A stretch of 54,864 nucleotides of DNA, taken from NCBI RefSeq assembly GCF_004138215.1, contig NZ_RYYS01000016.1, positions 1 through 54,864 of the forward strand, in the 5' to 3' direction. Below, one piece after another: positions 1 to 8,018 of this stretch (positions are counted from its first letter, which is position 1; each line of letters opens with the position of its first letter). The stretch comes from Anaerophilus nitritigenes (GTDB lineage Bacteria; Bacillota; Clostridia; Peptostreptococcales; Thermotaleaceae). The position numbers were made by a program, and so were the translations under genes. A model generated the notes under the pieces. That model was not told the DNA's origin, searched no databases, and saw only the letters and a list, made by a program, of their open reading frames with translations.

Positions 1-76
1 GATTTTTTAAAAATCATTGAAGAAAAATCAGAAAAAATTAACAATCGTTAAATATAAGGTTTGTGGAGGAATACAT

Positions 77-358
77 ATGAGCAAATTAGATAAATTTTCA
101 AACATAACAAAAGAAATGTACGAGTTATATGAAAGAAAAAACAAAGACTATGGAGACAGCTTTGGAAAAACATTTAAAGAATATGGACTAGTAATGGCAG
201 CAATAAGAATTGAGGATAAGCTACAGAGATTCAAGAAATTAATTAAGAGTGAAGCTGAGGTAAAAGATGAAAGTATCAGAGATACTCTTATAGATCTAGC
301 AAATTATAGTGCAATGACAATAATTGAACTAGATAAAATGATAGATAGTAAAAAATAA
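77..358 (+). CDS. Nmad1/DUF1599-like nucleotide-modification-associated protein
   Basis: A 93-residue protein. The ATG at 77 is chosen over an in-frame ATG at 17 because ggagga lies 7-12 bases upstream of it. It shows the pattern of the DUF1599 (Nmad1) family: an all-helical protein with KNKDYGDSF near residues 21-29 and RDTLIDLANYS near residues 67-77. Family members are common in phage early regions and have been proposed, from gene neighbourhoods, to take part in nucleotide or DNA modification; the reaction is not established. It lies just upstream of ssb in the early (replication) part of the prophage, which fits a nucleotide-metabolism role. Family assignment is by motif recognition; function is inference. 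Confidence 0.75.
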   Translation: MSKLDKFSNITKEMYELYERKNKDYGDSFGKTFKEYGLVMAAIRIEDKLQRFKKLIKSEAEVKDESIRDTLIDLANYSAMTIIELDKMIDSKK

Positions 359-403
359 TTCCAGGAATAAAAAATAAAAAACTCACACCACATAAATACA
401 TAG

Positions 404-434
404 GCTCCTATAGTATACCTGGTGCTATAGGAGC
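404..434 (+). promoter_or_regulatory. Perfect stem-loop in the ssb leader
   Basis: A 10-bp perfect stem (gctcctatag, 404-413, pairing with 425-434) with an 11-base loop sits just before the ssb ribosome binding site. There is no T-run, so it is not an ordinary terminator. It could affect ssb translation or processing; this is inference. Confidence 0.45.
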
Positions 435-451
435 AAAAGGGGAAGAAATTC

Positions 452-820
452 ATGAATCAAGTAATACTTATTGGAAGACTTACAAAAGATCCTGAGTTAA
501 GATTTACTGCTGGAAGTGGAAAAGCAGTATGTACATTTAATTTAGCAGTAAATAGACTATTTGCAAAAGATAATGAAGCTGATTTTTTTAGGATTGTCTC
601 TTGGGGTAAAACAGGAGAGAATGCAGCTAATTATTTATATAAAGGTAGCCAAGTAGCAGTACAAGGAAGATTGCAAAATAACAACTATGAAAAAGATGGA
701 GTAAAACATTATTCAATAGAAGTTGTAGCTGAGAGAGTGAAATTTTTAGACTCAAAACCAAAACAAGAAAATCCAGAAGATGGATTTCAAGAAATAGATG
801 ATGATGATATTCCATTTTAA
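452..820 (+). CDS. ssb: Single-stranded DNA-binding protein
   Basis: A 122-residue SSB. The N-terminal OB fold starts with the typical MNQVILIGRLTKDPELR and continues through FNLAVNR and FRIVSWGKTGENAANYLYKGS. It ends in an acidic tail, DDDDIPF, the conserved C-terminal tip that contacts replication and repair partners. It is shorter than chromosomal SSB (about 150-170 residues) because the linker is reduced, which is usual for phage copies. It coats single-stranded phage DNA during replication. The start follows aggggaag. It is preceded by a stem-loop and followed by two tiny ORFs. Confidence 0.96.
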   Translation: MNQVILIGRLTKDPELRFTAGSGKAVCTFNLAVNRLFAKDNEADFFRIVSWGKTGENAANYLYKGSQVAVQGRLQNNNYEKDGVKHYSIEVVAERVKFLDSKPKQENPEDGFQEIDDDDIPF

Positions 821-838
821 ATAAATAGGGGGTAAACA

Positions 839-1009
839 ATGAGCAAGAAAAGAATTGCATTAGAGGATCAAATAAAGGAATTTATAAAATCTGTATTAGA
901 CATAGCAGAAACACAAGAAAAATTAGAGCATATCAATATGGAGATTAGTAATCATCAAGGTAATTTACAGATGGATTTTACAGTAAGAAATAGAAAAAAA
1001 GTATATTAA
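839..1009 (+). CDS. Small phage protein of unknown function
   Basis: A 56-codon-class ORF (56 residues, MSKKRIALEDQIKEF...) with a strong ribosome binding site, aggggg, six bases before its ATG and 18 bases after ssb. It is charged and predicted to be helical in its first half; I recognise no domain. It ends 20 bases before a good terminator, so it is probably the last gene of the ssb transcript. Spacing and signal support that it is translated; no function can be given. Confidence 0.6.
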   Translation: MSKKRIALEDQIKEFIKSVLDIAETQEKLEHINMEISNHQGNLQMDFTVRNRKKVY

Positions 1010-1028
1010 GTCTTACTCTACATAGAGC

Positions 1029-1072
1029 GGACATCATGGAAGAAATCATTTCTTCTTTTGATGTCCTTTTTT
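1029..1072 (+). terminator. Rho-independent terminator after the early operon
   Basis: ggacatca (1029-1036) pairs with tgatgtcc (1059-1066), with inner gaagaa/ttcttc pairing, followed by six T. It closes the ssb transcript. Confidence 0.85.
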
Positions 1073-1088
1073 ATTTAAGGAGGGGAAT

Positions 1089-1259
1089 ATGAAATTAAAT
1101 GATTTGTTAAGGAATGACAGTAAAGAAAACTTGTACAAAATTACAAAGAAATTAATTGAAGAAGAAAATAAAGGAAATGAAATCAGTATAAAAAATTGTA
1201 TGAGGCATGATGCACATAAAAAAATTAAGGCAGCTTATAGACAAATTAAATGGGGATAG
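1089..1259 (+). CDS. Small phage protein of unknown function
   Basis: A 56-residue ORF (MKLNDLLRNDSKENLYKI...) with an ideal Shine-Dalgarno, aaggagggg, just after a terminator. It is lysine-rich, with a basic C-terminal part (HDAHKKIKAAYRQIKWG) that could bind nucleic acid. No family is recognised. Because it lies between a terminator and a long non-coding stretch, it may be read from readthrough or from a promoter I cannot locate. The ribosome binding site is the main support for it. Confidence 0.55.
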   Translation: MKLNDLLRNDSKENLYKITKKLIEEENKGNEISIKNCMRHDAHKKIKAAYRQIKWG

Positions 1260-1622
1260 CTTGATAAAAAAATAACGAAGTAGCTTTTTAGAGTGGAACG
1301 ATTTAAAGATAGTTTTTTAAAAGGCTTTTTAAAGAAATTATCAGAGAAGTAAAAAGGACTCTAATAAGCAATAAGACTAGAGATAAAGCAAATAAAAAGA
1401 AAGTTAACATAGTCTATCTTCTGTTAAGTTTCAAGAATAGGAAAAACAAGAATAAAATCCATACAACAAAGTATTTACAAGACTTGTAACGGACAAAGCT
1501 ATCTAAAAAAACAATATCCAAAATATGGAAAATACGTTCCACAAACCTATCATTTTCTTTGAAAAAAGAATAAAATTTCAAAACTATGCATTTTTATAAA
1601 TTAACACAAAGAAGGTGTGAAT
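1260..1622. other. Intergenic region before the recombinases, no gene seen
   Basis: About 360 AT-rich bases with stop codons in all frames and no convincing Shine-Dalgarno/start pair, tRNA or strong terminator. It contains A-rich, lysine-codon-like stretches around 1310-1450, which may be decayed coding sequence. An attachment or regulatory site could be here, but no repeat identifies one. Confidence 0.4.
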
Positions 1623-2546
1623 TTGGAAAAATTTATAACAAGTTTTAAAATGAGCTTACGAAAAAAGAGAAGAGAGAAAAATACAATTGAATCGTATGTT
1701 AGAGATATAAGACAATTTTTAAATTATATTGATAAGCCTGTGGTAGAGATAGAAGAAAATGATGTGTTAGATTTTATAGAGTATTTAGAAAGCGAGGAAC
1801 AAGGACTATCACCAAAAACAGTTAATCGGAAGATTACAAGTATTAATGCTTTTGTTTTGCATCTAAACGAAGGATATCAAATTCAAATACATATAAAAAT
1901 ACCACATATCAAGATTTATCAAAAAGGATATACAGACTATCAATTTTCACAGATAGATTTTAAGAAAATGGTAATTGTAGCAAAGAAACAAAAAGACTTT
2001 AGAGCAGTAGCAATTTTTTATACACTCTTATATCTAGGATTAAGGATCACTGAAATGCTACAACTAGAAATAAGTGATACAAAAAAAGAAGTAATATCAA
2101 TCCAAGGCAAAGGTAAGATATGGAGAGAAGTTATAGTAACAGATCTAATGCGAAAAGTTTGGGATGATTATCTTAAACATAGATCCAAGTACAAACCGAA
2201 AAATCAAAATATAAATTTTAAAAAAGATCAAAATAAATTATTTATTGGTAAACAAGGTAATCTTACAAGACAAGCTGTTTATGGAATTATAAGAAAGTAT
2301 GCTATTATGGCCGAGGTGGATACTGAGAGCTCTAAACCACATAAAGTTACACCGCATAAATTTAGACATTTATGTGGAAAGACTTTAAAAGATAATAATT
2401 GTCCATTAACTTTCATTCAACGGCATTTGGGACATGTAAGCATAAATACTACTACTAGATATTTAAATGAGACTGTACAAGATGTACAAAATACTTTAGA
2501 AAATGTTTTTCAAACATATGAATGTGATTTAAGAAGTGTAAAATAA
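1623..2546 (+). CDS. Tyrosine recombinase / phage integrase (copy 1)
   Basis: A tyrosine-type site-specific recombinase of about 307 residues. An N-terminal SAM-like core-binding domain (about 1-95) precedes the catalytic domain. In numbering from the GTG at 1617, the residues visible are R143 (LGLRITE), a lysine in the beta-hairpin GKGK (about 164-166), H247-x-x-R250 (HKFRH), H273 (LGHVS) and nucleophile Y282. All expected catalytic residues are present. TTG at 1623 is preferred as start because agaagg lies 7 bases upstream, whereas GTG at 1617 is only 1-2 bases from it. It is followed by a second, distinct recombinase. Integration, excision or dimer resolution are all possible. Confidence 0.9.
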   Translation: MEKFITSFKMSLRKKRREKNTIESYVRDIRQFLNYIDKPVVEIEENDVLDFIEYLESEEQGLSPKTVNRKITSINAFVLHLNEGYQIQIHIKIPHIKIYQKGYTDYQFSQIDFKKMVIVAKKQKDFRAVAIFYTLLYLGLRITEMLQLEISDTKKEVISIQGKGKIWREVIVTDLMRKVWDDYLKHRSKYKPKNQNINFKKDQNKLFIGKQGNLTRQAVYGIIRKYAIMAEVDTESSKPHKVTPHKFRHLCGKTLKDNNCPLTFIQRHLGHVSINTTTRYLNETVQDVQNTLENVFQTYECDLRSVK

Positions 2547-2553
2547 AAAAAAT

Positions 2554-2701
2554 ATCTCCCTAAAAATAATACAACATAATATTTCTTATATTGCATTATA
2601 TCGAAACGTAGTATATAATTATCCTATAAAACACAACATAAGTTAAAAATACAATGTTTTTATATTATGCAACATAAATTAATTATGTAATATAGGGAGA
2701 T
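2554..2701. repeat. Inverted and direct repeats between the two recombinase genes
   Basis: The 9-bp inverted repeat atctcccta (2554-2562) / tagggagat (2693-2701) bounds the intergenic region. Three direct copies of CAACATAA begin at 2572, 2634 and 2670, around the promoter of the second recombinase. They could be recombinase or repressor binding sites. Confidence 0.55.
2591..2619 (+). promoter_or_regulatory. Sigma-A-type promoter for the second recombinase
   Basis: TTGCAT (2591-2596), a 17-base spacer and TATAAT (2614-2619), 89 bases before the start at 2708. CAACATAA repeats flank it on both sides. Confidence 0.65.
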
Positions 2702-2707
2702 GTAAAA

Positions 2708-3550
2708 ATGAAAAATATAATTAATAAATTTGAAGCTTATCTAGAAAAAGAAGGAAAAAGTAAGAATACTATAAAAAGTTACTTGATTCATATTAATGGT
2801 TTTTTAAAATGGTTTTCGGAGACATATTCAATAAAATTCACAAGATTGTATAGAGAAAATGTTTTAGAGTATAAAAGTTATTTAAAAAATATAAAGAAAC
2901 AAAGTGCTAAGACACTTAATGTAAAAATAGCAGCACTTATAAAATTTAATGAATTCTTACAAGAAATTAACATACAAGAAGATATAGTGATCTCTAAAAA
3001 AGATACTATAAAAATTCAAACTGTAATAGCGAATCCTACTTCTATTACTAAAAAAGATGTAGAACAATTTAGACAGCACGTATTAGAAAGTGAAGGAAAG
3101 AGAAATTATGCTATTGTCACAATTATGGCATATGCAGGATTAAGAATCTCTGAGACACTAAATATAAAAATAGATGATTTTAATTTAGTAAGTAGAGAGA
3201 TTATTATTAGAAGTGGAAAAGGGGAAAAACAAAGGATTGTATATATGAATGATAAAGTTGTAAATGTAATTAAAGAATATTTAAAAATTCGTGATGAAAA
3301 AGGAAAATATCTTTTTATGAGCCAAAAAGGAAATAAATTAGATAGAACTGTTATAAATAGAATGTTTAAAAAATATTCAAATAATATGACACCACATACT
3401 TTGAGGCATTTCTTTTGTACAAATGCATTGGAAAATGGATTTAGTATACATGAAGTTGCTAATCTAGCCGGTCATACCAACATACACACAACACTTTTAT
3501 ATACAAATCCTTCTGTTGAGAAGATGAAAGAGAAAATGAATAAACTATAG
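2708..3550 (+). CDS. Tyrosine recombinase (copy 2)
   Basis: A 280-residue tyrosine recombinase with the complete catalytic set: R146 (AYAGLRISE), K171 (SGKGEKQR), H230-x-x-R233 (HTLRHFF), H256 (LAGHTNIHTT) and Y265. The N-terminal domain (about 1-90, KSKNTIKSYL) is of the XerC/D and integrase SAM-like type. It is not a recent duplicate of the neighbouring recombinase, since the two differ almost everywhere outside the motifs. It has its own promoter and follows gggagatgt. Two recombinases between early and late genes, rather than at the prophage edge, is uncommon. One may integrate and the other may resolve multimers or act at a different site. Confidence 0.9.
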   Translation: MKNIINKFEAYLEKEGKSKNTIKSYLIHINGFLKWFSETYSIKFTRLYRENVLEYKSYLKNIKKQSAKTLNVKIAALIKFNEFLQEINIQEDIVISKKDTIKIQTVIANPTSITKKDVEQFRQHVLESEGKRNYAIVTIMAYAGLRISETLNIKIDDFNLVSREIIIRSGKGEKQRIVYMNDKVVNVIKEYLKIRDEKGKYLFMSQKGNKLDRTVINRMFKKYSNNMTPHTLRHFFCTNALENGFSIHEVANLAGHTNIHTTLLYTNPSVEKMKEKMNKL

Positions 3551-3560
3551 GAGTGATTAT

Positions 3561-3944
3561 ATGAGTAAAAAAATAGATAGATCAATAATTGAAAAAATAG
3601 AAAACATATTAATAAAATATCCATTTTGGATTTTGAGAGTAGAAACTGGAGGATTAGGTTCTCCATCAATATATAATATGGCAAGTGGTCAAGATTATAC
3701 AGTAAATTCAACAGTAGAAGATACAGCCGAATATGAAGAATACATAAAACAAAGAATTACATTAATAGAAAAAGTATATGATTTACTACCCAAAGATGAA
3801 AAAAAATTGATACAACTCAGATATTTTGAAAGTATTGATGTAGATGATGTTATGGCAGAAATGAACATTTGCAAAACTAAATATTATAAACTTAGAAAAA
3901 ATACATTTTACAAATTTGCAACAGCTTTTGGATATATAAAATAA
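3561..3944 (+). CDS. ArpU-family late transcription regulator
   Basis: A 127-residue protein of the ArpU / phage sigma-like regulator family. The C-terminal half has a region-4-type helix-turn-helix: LPKDEKKLIQLRYFES (about 76-91), then VDDVMAEMNICKTKYYKLRKN, ending in FYKFATAFGYIK. Relatives control late gene expression in many Firmicute phages, often encoded just upstream of the terminase genes as here. It lies 10 bases after the second recombinase with its own ribosome binding site (ggagtgatt). It probably acts on the late promoter immediately downstream, where spaced GAAC motifs are visible. Confidence 0.85.
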   Translation: MSKKIDRSIIEKIENILIKYPFWILRVETGGLGSPSIYNMASGQDYTVNSTVEDTAEYEEYIKQRITLIEKVYDLLPKDEKKLIQLRYFESIDVDDVMAEMNICKTKYYKLRKNTFYKFATAFGYIK

Positions 3945-3951
3945 AGAGCTT

Positions 3952-4024
3952 GAACAAAATAAAAACAAAATGCGAACAATCCACGAACTAAAAACAGGAC
4001 AGAAAAAGAAGGTTTTAGTATAAT
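3952..4024 (+). promoter_or_regulatory. Late promoter with helically phased GAAC motifs
   Basis: TATAAT at 4019-4024 has no good -35 at the expected place (aggaca, 3996-4001). Upstream, GAAC occurs at 3952, 3974 and 3985, spaced 22 and 11 bp, so all three lie on one face of the helix. This is the pattern expected for an activator, most simply the ArpU-type protein encoded just before. Regulator-site assignment is inference. Confidence 0.6.
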
Positions 4025-4091
4025 AATAGTAAGATGCACTCCGTATGAGAGATGCAGAAAATACAACTGAATATGGTTTATGCTCTAGGAG

Positions 4092-4122
4092 AAAGCAGCC
4101 TATATAGGAGGGCTGCTTTTTT
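4092..4122 (+). terminator. Terminator between late promoter and terS
   Basis: aaagcagcc (4092-4100) pairs with ggctgcttt (4111-4119), followed by a T-run. It lies about 70 bases after the putative late start site and before terS, so late transcription must pass it, or start again after it. Confidence 0.8.
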
Positions 4123-4235
4123 ATTTTACAAAAACATACTTGGACAAGGAGCCACACCATAATACATGTAGGGTTACGCCATGATCTAAATTTTAGAGCA
4201 ATTTAGGGAGCGGAGTGTGCGAAGATCTGTCTAAT

Positions 4236-4293
4236 AATTTTAGTAATCATATATAATATAATTCAACTTATATTGTATATGATTATTAAAATT
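4236..4293. repeat. 26-bp imperfect inverted repeat before terS
   Basis: Arms 4236-4261 and 4268-4293 match at 24 of 26 positions around a 6-base loop. The rest of the 3945-4321 non-coding region holds only the late promoter, the terminator at 4092 and a less AT-rich stretch (about 4140-4230) with no ORF. Position next to terS would suit a packaging (cos/pac) site or an operator; neither is shown. Confidence 0.55.
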
Positions 4294-4321
4294 GAATAAT
4301 GAATAAGGGAGGTGGATATTT

Positions 4322-4963
4322 TTGAGTAGTAGAAGCCTAGATCGTGATAAGGCTTTTGAACTTTGGTTTCAAGGGAAAGTAGAAGGAGAAGAAAAAAAAC
4401 CAAAAGACATTGCAGAGATCTTAAATATTCAGCCTTCTAAGGTTAGAAAATGGAAAAGTCTTGATCAATGGGAGATTAAGTGGAAAAACTTTGGTAAACA
4501 TGGAGCTCCGTTTGGGAATACAAATGCTAAAGGAAATAACGGAGGAGCACCATCGGGGAATAAGAATGCTAGAAAACATGGTTTATATGAAAAAATTATA
4601 TATGAAAAGTTATCAGAAGAAGATCAGGAATTGTTTGAGTTAGCTGGAAAGATTGCTGGTTTAGAGAATGATTTACAAGTTGCTCGGTACAAACTAGCAA
4701 AATTATTGGAACAACAGCAAGAGCAAACATTAAAAGGTACTGCAATAACAAGATCAGGCAGTACAAGAGCATATAAGTTAAAAGATGACTTCTATGAAGA
4801 TGCAATCAATAAAGCACTACAGGTAGTAAACCAGATTGAAAAAAATCTTCAAAATATAAAATTAGAAAGAGAAAAATTGAAAATTGTTAGAGAGAAACTC
4901 AAAGGTACAGAACCTGATAAGCAAATAGAAATTGTAATTAAGCGAAAAGGTGAAGATAAATGA
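4322..4963 (+). CDS. terS: Terminase small subunit (PBSX XtmA/YqaS type)
   Basis: A 213-residue small terminase subunit with a TTG start after gggaggtgg. The N-terminal DNA-binding domain contains DRDKAFELW...[23 protein letters not shown] (about 6-50). It is followed by the Gly/Asn/His-rich linker [20 protein letters not shown] (about 64-90) typical of Firmicute PBSX/YqaS-type TerS, then a long helical oligomerisation region. It recognises phage DNA and delivers it to TerL. Its end overlaps the TerL start by four bases (ATGA), indicating translational coupling. Confidence 0.88.
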   Translation: MSSRSLDRDKAFELWFQGKVEGEEKKPKDIAEILNIQPSKVRKWKSLDQWEIKWKNFGKHGAPFGNTNAKGNNGGAPSGNKNARKHGLYEKIIYEKLSEEDQELFELAGKIAGLENDLQVARYKLAKLLEQQQEQTLKGTAITRSGSTRAYKLKDDFYEDAINKALQVVNQIEKNLQNIKLEREKLKIVREKLKGTEPDKQIEIVIKRKGEDK

Positions 4964-6252
4964 TAGAAAAAGAAGTGAATCCCCACTTTGAAGATTTTGT
5001 GTTTGACTGGGATTATAAAATTTATTTTTTAGTTGGGGGTTATGGATCATCTAAAAGCTATCATGTAGCTTTAAAGATACTATTGAAGCTGCTTAAAGAA
5101 AAAAGAACTGCTTTAGTAGTTAGAGAAGTATATGACACGATAAGAGATAGTTGTTATTCTCTATTTGAGGAAATTATTATTGATCTTGAATTAGACAATA
5201 GAATAAAGCTTGTAACCTCACCAATGCAGATAAGGTTCCCTAATGGATCAAAAATTATATTCAAAGGAATGGATAATCCTGCAAAATTAAAATCTATTAA
5301 TGGTGTAACTATAGTATGGGTAGAAGAGTGTTCAGAGGTTAAATATGAAGGCTATAAAGAGTTATTAGGTAGGTTAAGGCATCCTACATTACCACTACAT
5401 TTTATTCTATCTACTAACCCAGTAGGAGAAGATAATTGGATTTATAAGCATTTCTTCAAGGATGAAGATAAGGAGATCTTTATTTTTGATGATAAAGAAT
5501 TATATAACAAAAGAATAGTAATAAAAAATAATACATATTATCATCACTCAACTGCTGATGATAATTTATTTTTACCTGTAAGTTATATAGAACAATTAGA
5601 AGACCTAAAAACATATGATATTGATTTATATAGAATAGCAAGGAAAGGAAGATTTGGTGTAAATGGAACCAAAGTACTTCCACAGTTTGAAACAAAGCCA
5701 CATGATGAGGTATTGAATAAAGTTGGAGAAATACCACAAAGGTTCTTAAGAGTTGGGATGGACTTTGGGTTTGAAGATTCTTTCAATGCTATTGTAAGAA
5801 TTGCTATAGATGATAATAAAAAAATACTCTATATTTACTGGGAGTATTACAAGAATCAAATGACAGATGATAAAACGGTAGAAGAAATAGAAGAATTTAA
5901 AATATCAAAAGAGTTAATAAGAGCAGATAGTGCCGAACCTAAGACAATCAGATACTATCAACAACAAGGTTTTAAAATGATTGGAGCTAAAAAATACCCA
6001 GGTTCTAGGTTACAAAACACAAAAAAAGTTAAGAGGTTTAAGAAAATCATCTGCTCCGATGAATGCAGAAATACTATAAGAGAGTTGAAAAACTTAACTT
6101 ATAAAAAAGATAAACTAGGCAATTTAATTTATGATGAATTTAATATCGATCCACACACACTGAGTTCGATCTGGTATGCATTAGATGGATATGAAGTTGC
6201 AGATGTAAAAGAAAAGAGTAAGAAAAGGCCACAAGGAAATAGAAAAAAATAG
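4960..6252 (+). CDS. terL: Terminase large subunit
   Basis: A 430-residue PBSX-type large terminase. The ATPase domain has the Walker A variant GGYGSSKS at 26-33 and Walker B IVWVEE at 118-123 (E122/E123 catalytic glutamate region). The C-terminal RNase H-like nuclease shows D268 ([10 protein letters not shown]) and D323 ([10 protein letters not shown]) as expected metal ligands. Length is normal for the family. It powers DNA translocation into the procapsid and cuts the concatemer. It overlaps terS by four bases and is followed by a 200-base gap before portal. Confidence 0.93.
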   Translation: MIEKEVNPHFEDFVFDWDYKIYFLVGGYGSSKSYHVALKILLKLLKEKRTALVVREVYDTIRDSCYSLFEEIIIDLELDNRIKLVTSPMQIRFPNGSKIIFKGMDNPAKLKSINGVTIVWVEECSEVKYEGYKELLGRLRHPTLPLHFILSTNPVGEDNWIYKHFFKDEDKEIFIFDDKELYNKRIVIKNNTYYHHSTADDNLFLPVSYIEQLEDLKTYDIDLYRIARKGRFGVNGTKVLPQFETKPHDEVLNKVGEIPQRFLRVGMDFGFEDSFNAIVRIAIDDNKKILYIYWEYYKNQMTDDKTVEEIEEFKISKELIRADSAEPKTIRYYQQQGFKMIGAKKYPGSRLQNTKKVKRFKKIICSDECRNTIRELKNLTYKKDKLGNLIYDEFNIDPHTLSSIWYALDGYEVADVKEKSKKRPQGNRKK

Positions 6253-6400
6253 CTATAACAAAATCATGTATAAACTATGTATAATTCAAGTAAAAGAGTA
6301 TATTTATACGAAAATTTATGCATAAATGGTTATTTACAGAGATCATAAAATTAAAAAATCAATAGAAGTGTTGAAAATAGTGAATTTCATATAAAAAGTC

Positions 6401-6433
6401 GAATGTTACACAATTAATAGTTTTGTTACATTC
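6401..6433. repeat. Palindrome A before portal, related to 10089-10120
   Basis: gaatgttacaca...ttttgttacattc, an imperfect hairpin with gaatgt/acattc ends. A related hairpin lies after the head-toxin/immunity segment, and both are near a gttgaaaat motif (6370-6378 and 10137-10145). The remainder of the 6253-6455 gap is AT-rich with no gene. Confidence 0.5.
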
Positions 6434-6455
6434 TAAGAAGAAAGGGAAAGTAGAG

Positions 6456-8018
6456 ATGGTGAGAAAAAAAGGAAAGGCTCAATGTATAGAACTGATTCAA
6501 AAGGCAGAAGAAAAGATACCACAAGGAAGCAGACAACTAGAAGATTTTTCAAACCTTACAGATATCAAAAAACCACCGTATTCCCCTGAAAAGCTTTTAT
6601 CCATCATTGATGAAAGCCCAGATTTAAAACAATTGATTAATGCTATGGCTACGAATATTGCATTATTTGGTCATGGGATCAAGTATAAAGAGGACTTTGA
6701 CTATGATAAAGCAGATGAATCAAAAAAGAAAGCAGCAGACAAAGAATGGGAAGTCTTGAAAAGATTATATAAATATTGCAATCCAACAGAAGACTTTAAA
6801 AAAGTATTAGAAAAGATGCTTATAGATAGAGAGTCTATTGGATGGGGTACTATTGAAGTTTTAAGAAATCTCTCGGGAGAAGTAGTTCAATTTGAATACT
6901 GTAGGGCTGTAAATATTAGAATAGCTCAATCAAATAATAAATTCGTAGAGATGAGTCAATTGCAAATGAATGAAGAGGGAGAATATGAAGAAGTTACAAT
7001 GCATAGGAAGTTCAAGAAATTTGTCCAACTTGTGAATGGAAAAAAAGTGTATTTTAAAGAATTTGGAGATCCAAGATCTATGGATTGCGAATCAGGAGAA
7101 TATGGCGAAGATATATTGCCAGATAATCTAGCAACAGAATTAATATATTTCCCTATTCATTCTTCTTATTCAGATTATGGAGTACCTAGATGGATTGGAA
7201 CCTTAGTATCTGCATTAGGATCACGAGCAGCCGAAGTGCTAAACTATATGTATTTTGAAACAGGAACTATACTTCCTGCTGCAATTATAGTAGATGGAGG
7301 ACAGCTTACGGAAAGTAGTATTGATGCCTTGAGAGAAGGAAAGGGCATTAATAATGCATATAAACTTCTACTTTTAGAAACTGCTCCATTTGAAGAAGAA
7401 GATCCAACAGTTGTAAGTGAAAATAAAAATAAGGTATCAACTAAAATTGAAAAATTAGCAGATACAAATAATAAAGATGGTTTATTCCAGGAATACCAAA
7501 AGAATAATAAAGAGCGAATACGAGATTCTTTTAGATTACCACCTATCTATACAGGCCAGAGTACAGACTATACACAAAGCACAGCAGATGTGGCTAGAAT
7601 AATAGCGGAAGAGCAGATTTTTACTCCTGAAAGAGATGCAATAGCAAGTATGTTTAATACTGTTATTAACAATGAACGAGGAATAGGTTTAGTGGTAATG
7701 TATTTAAAAGGTCCACAACTTAGCAACATGACGGAACTTGCAAAAGCTCTAGAACCATTTATACAAGCAGGAGCGGTTACTCCTAATATGTTGATAGACA
7801 AACTAGGGGAATTATTAAACAAATCAATAGAACCACTTCCAGATGAAATAGGGAACCTGCCTTTTGAAATTGTAAAACAAAAATATATGCAAAAAAATGA
7901 TGAAGGACAAATTGAAAATACAATAGAGAAAATAGAAAAATCTGAATTAGATTACATAGAAAAGTTAAATGAAATGTTAGAGGTCATAAAGAAAATAGGT
8001 GCTGATGCAGATGAATAA
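6456..8018 (+). CDS. Phage portal protein
   Basis: A portal protein of about 520 residues, of the SPP1/PBSX-like class. It begins with conserved PPYSPEKLLSIIDESPDLKQ, followed by INAMATNIALFGHGI, the SDYGVPRWIGTL region and IYTGQSTDYTQSTADVARIIAEEQIF, all typical of Firmicute portal proteins. It forms the dodecameric ring through which DNA enters and leaves the capsid. ATG at 6456 is chosen (aaaggga 9 bases upstream) over an in-frame TTG at 6423 that falls inside the palindrome. Its 3' end overlaps the next gene. Confidence 0.9.
   Translation: MVRKKGKAQCIELIQKAEEKIPQGSRQLEDFSNLTDIKKPPYSPEKLLSIIDESPDLKQLINAMATNIALFGHGIKYKEDFDYDKADESKKKAADKEWEVLKRLYKYCNPTEDFKKVLEKMLIDRESIGWGTIEVLRNLSGEVVQFEYCRAVNIRIAQSNNKFVEMSQLQMNEEGEYEEVTMHRKFKKFVQLVNGKKVYFKEFGDPRSMDCESGEYGEDILPDNLATELIYFPIHSSYSDYGVPRWIGTLVSALGSRAAEVLNYMYFETGTILPAAIIVDGGQLTESSIDALREGKGINNAYKLLLLETAPFEEEDPTVVSENKNKVSTKIEKLADTNNKDGLFQEYQKNNKERIRDSFRLPPIYTGQSTDYTQSTADVARIIAEEQIFTPERDAIASMFNTVINNERGIGLVVMYLKGPQLSNMTELAKALEPFIQAGAVTPNMLIDKLGELLNKSIEPLPDEIGNLPFEIVKQKYMQKNDEGQIENTIEKIEKSELDYIEKLNEMLEVIKKIGADADE

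Noticed and set aside
627-860. Minus-strand open frames inside phage genes, for example opposite ssb and in the tape measure region
   Set aside because: They lie wholly opposite well-supported genes, have no ribosome sites and have composition expected of antisense shadows.
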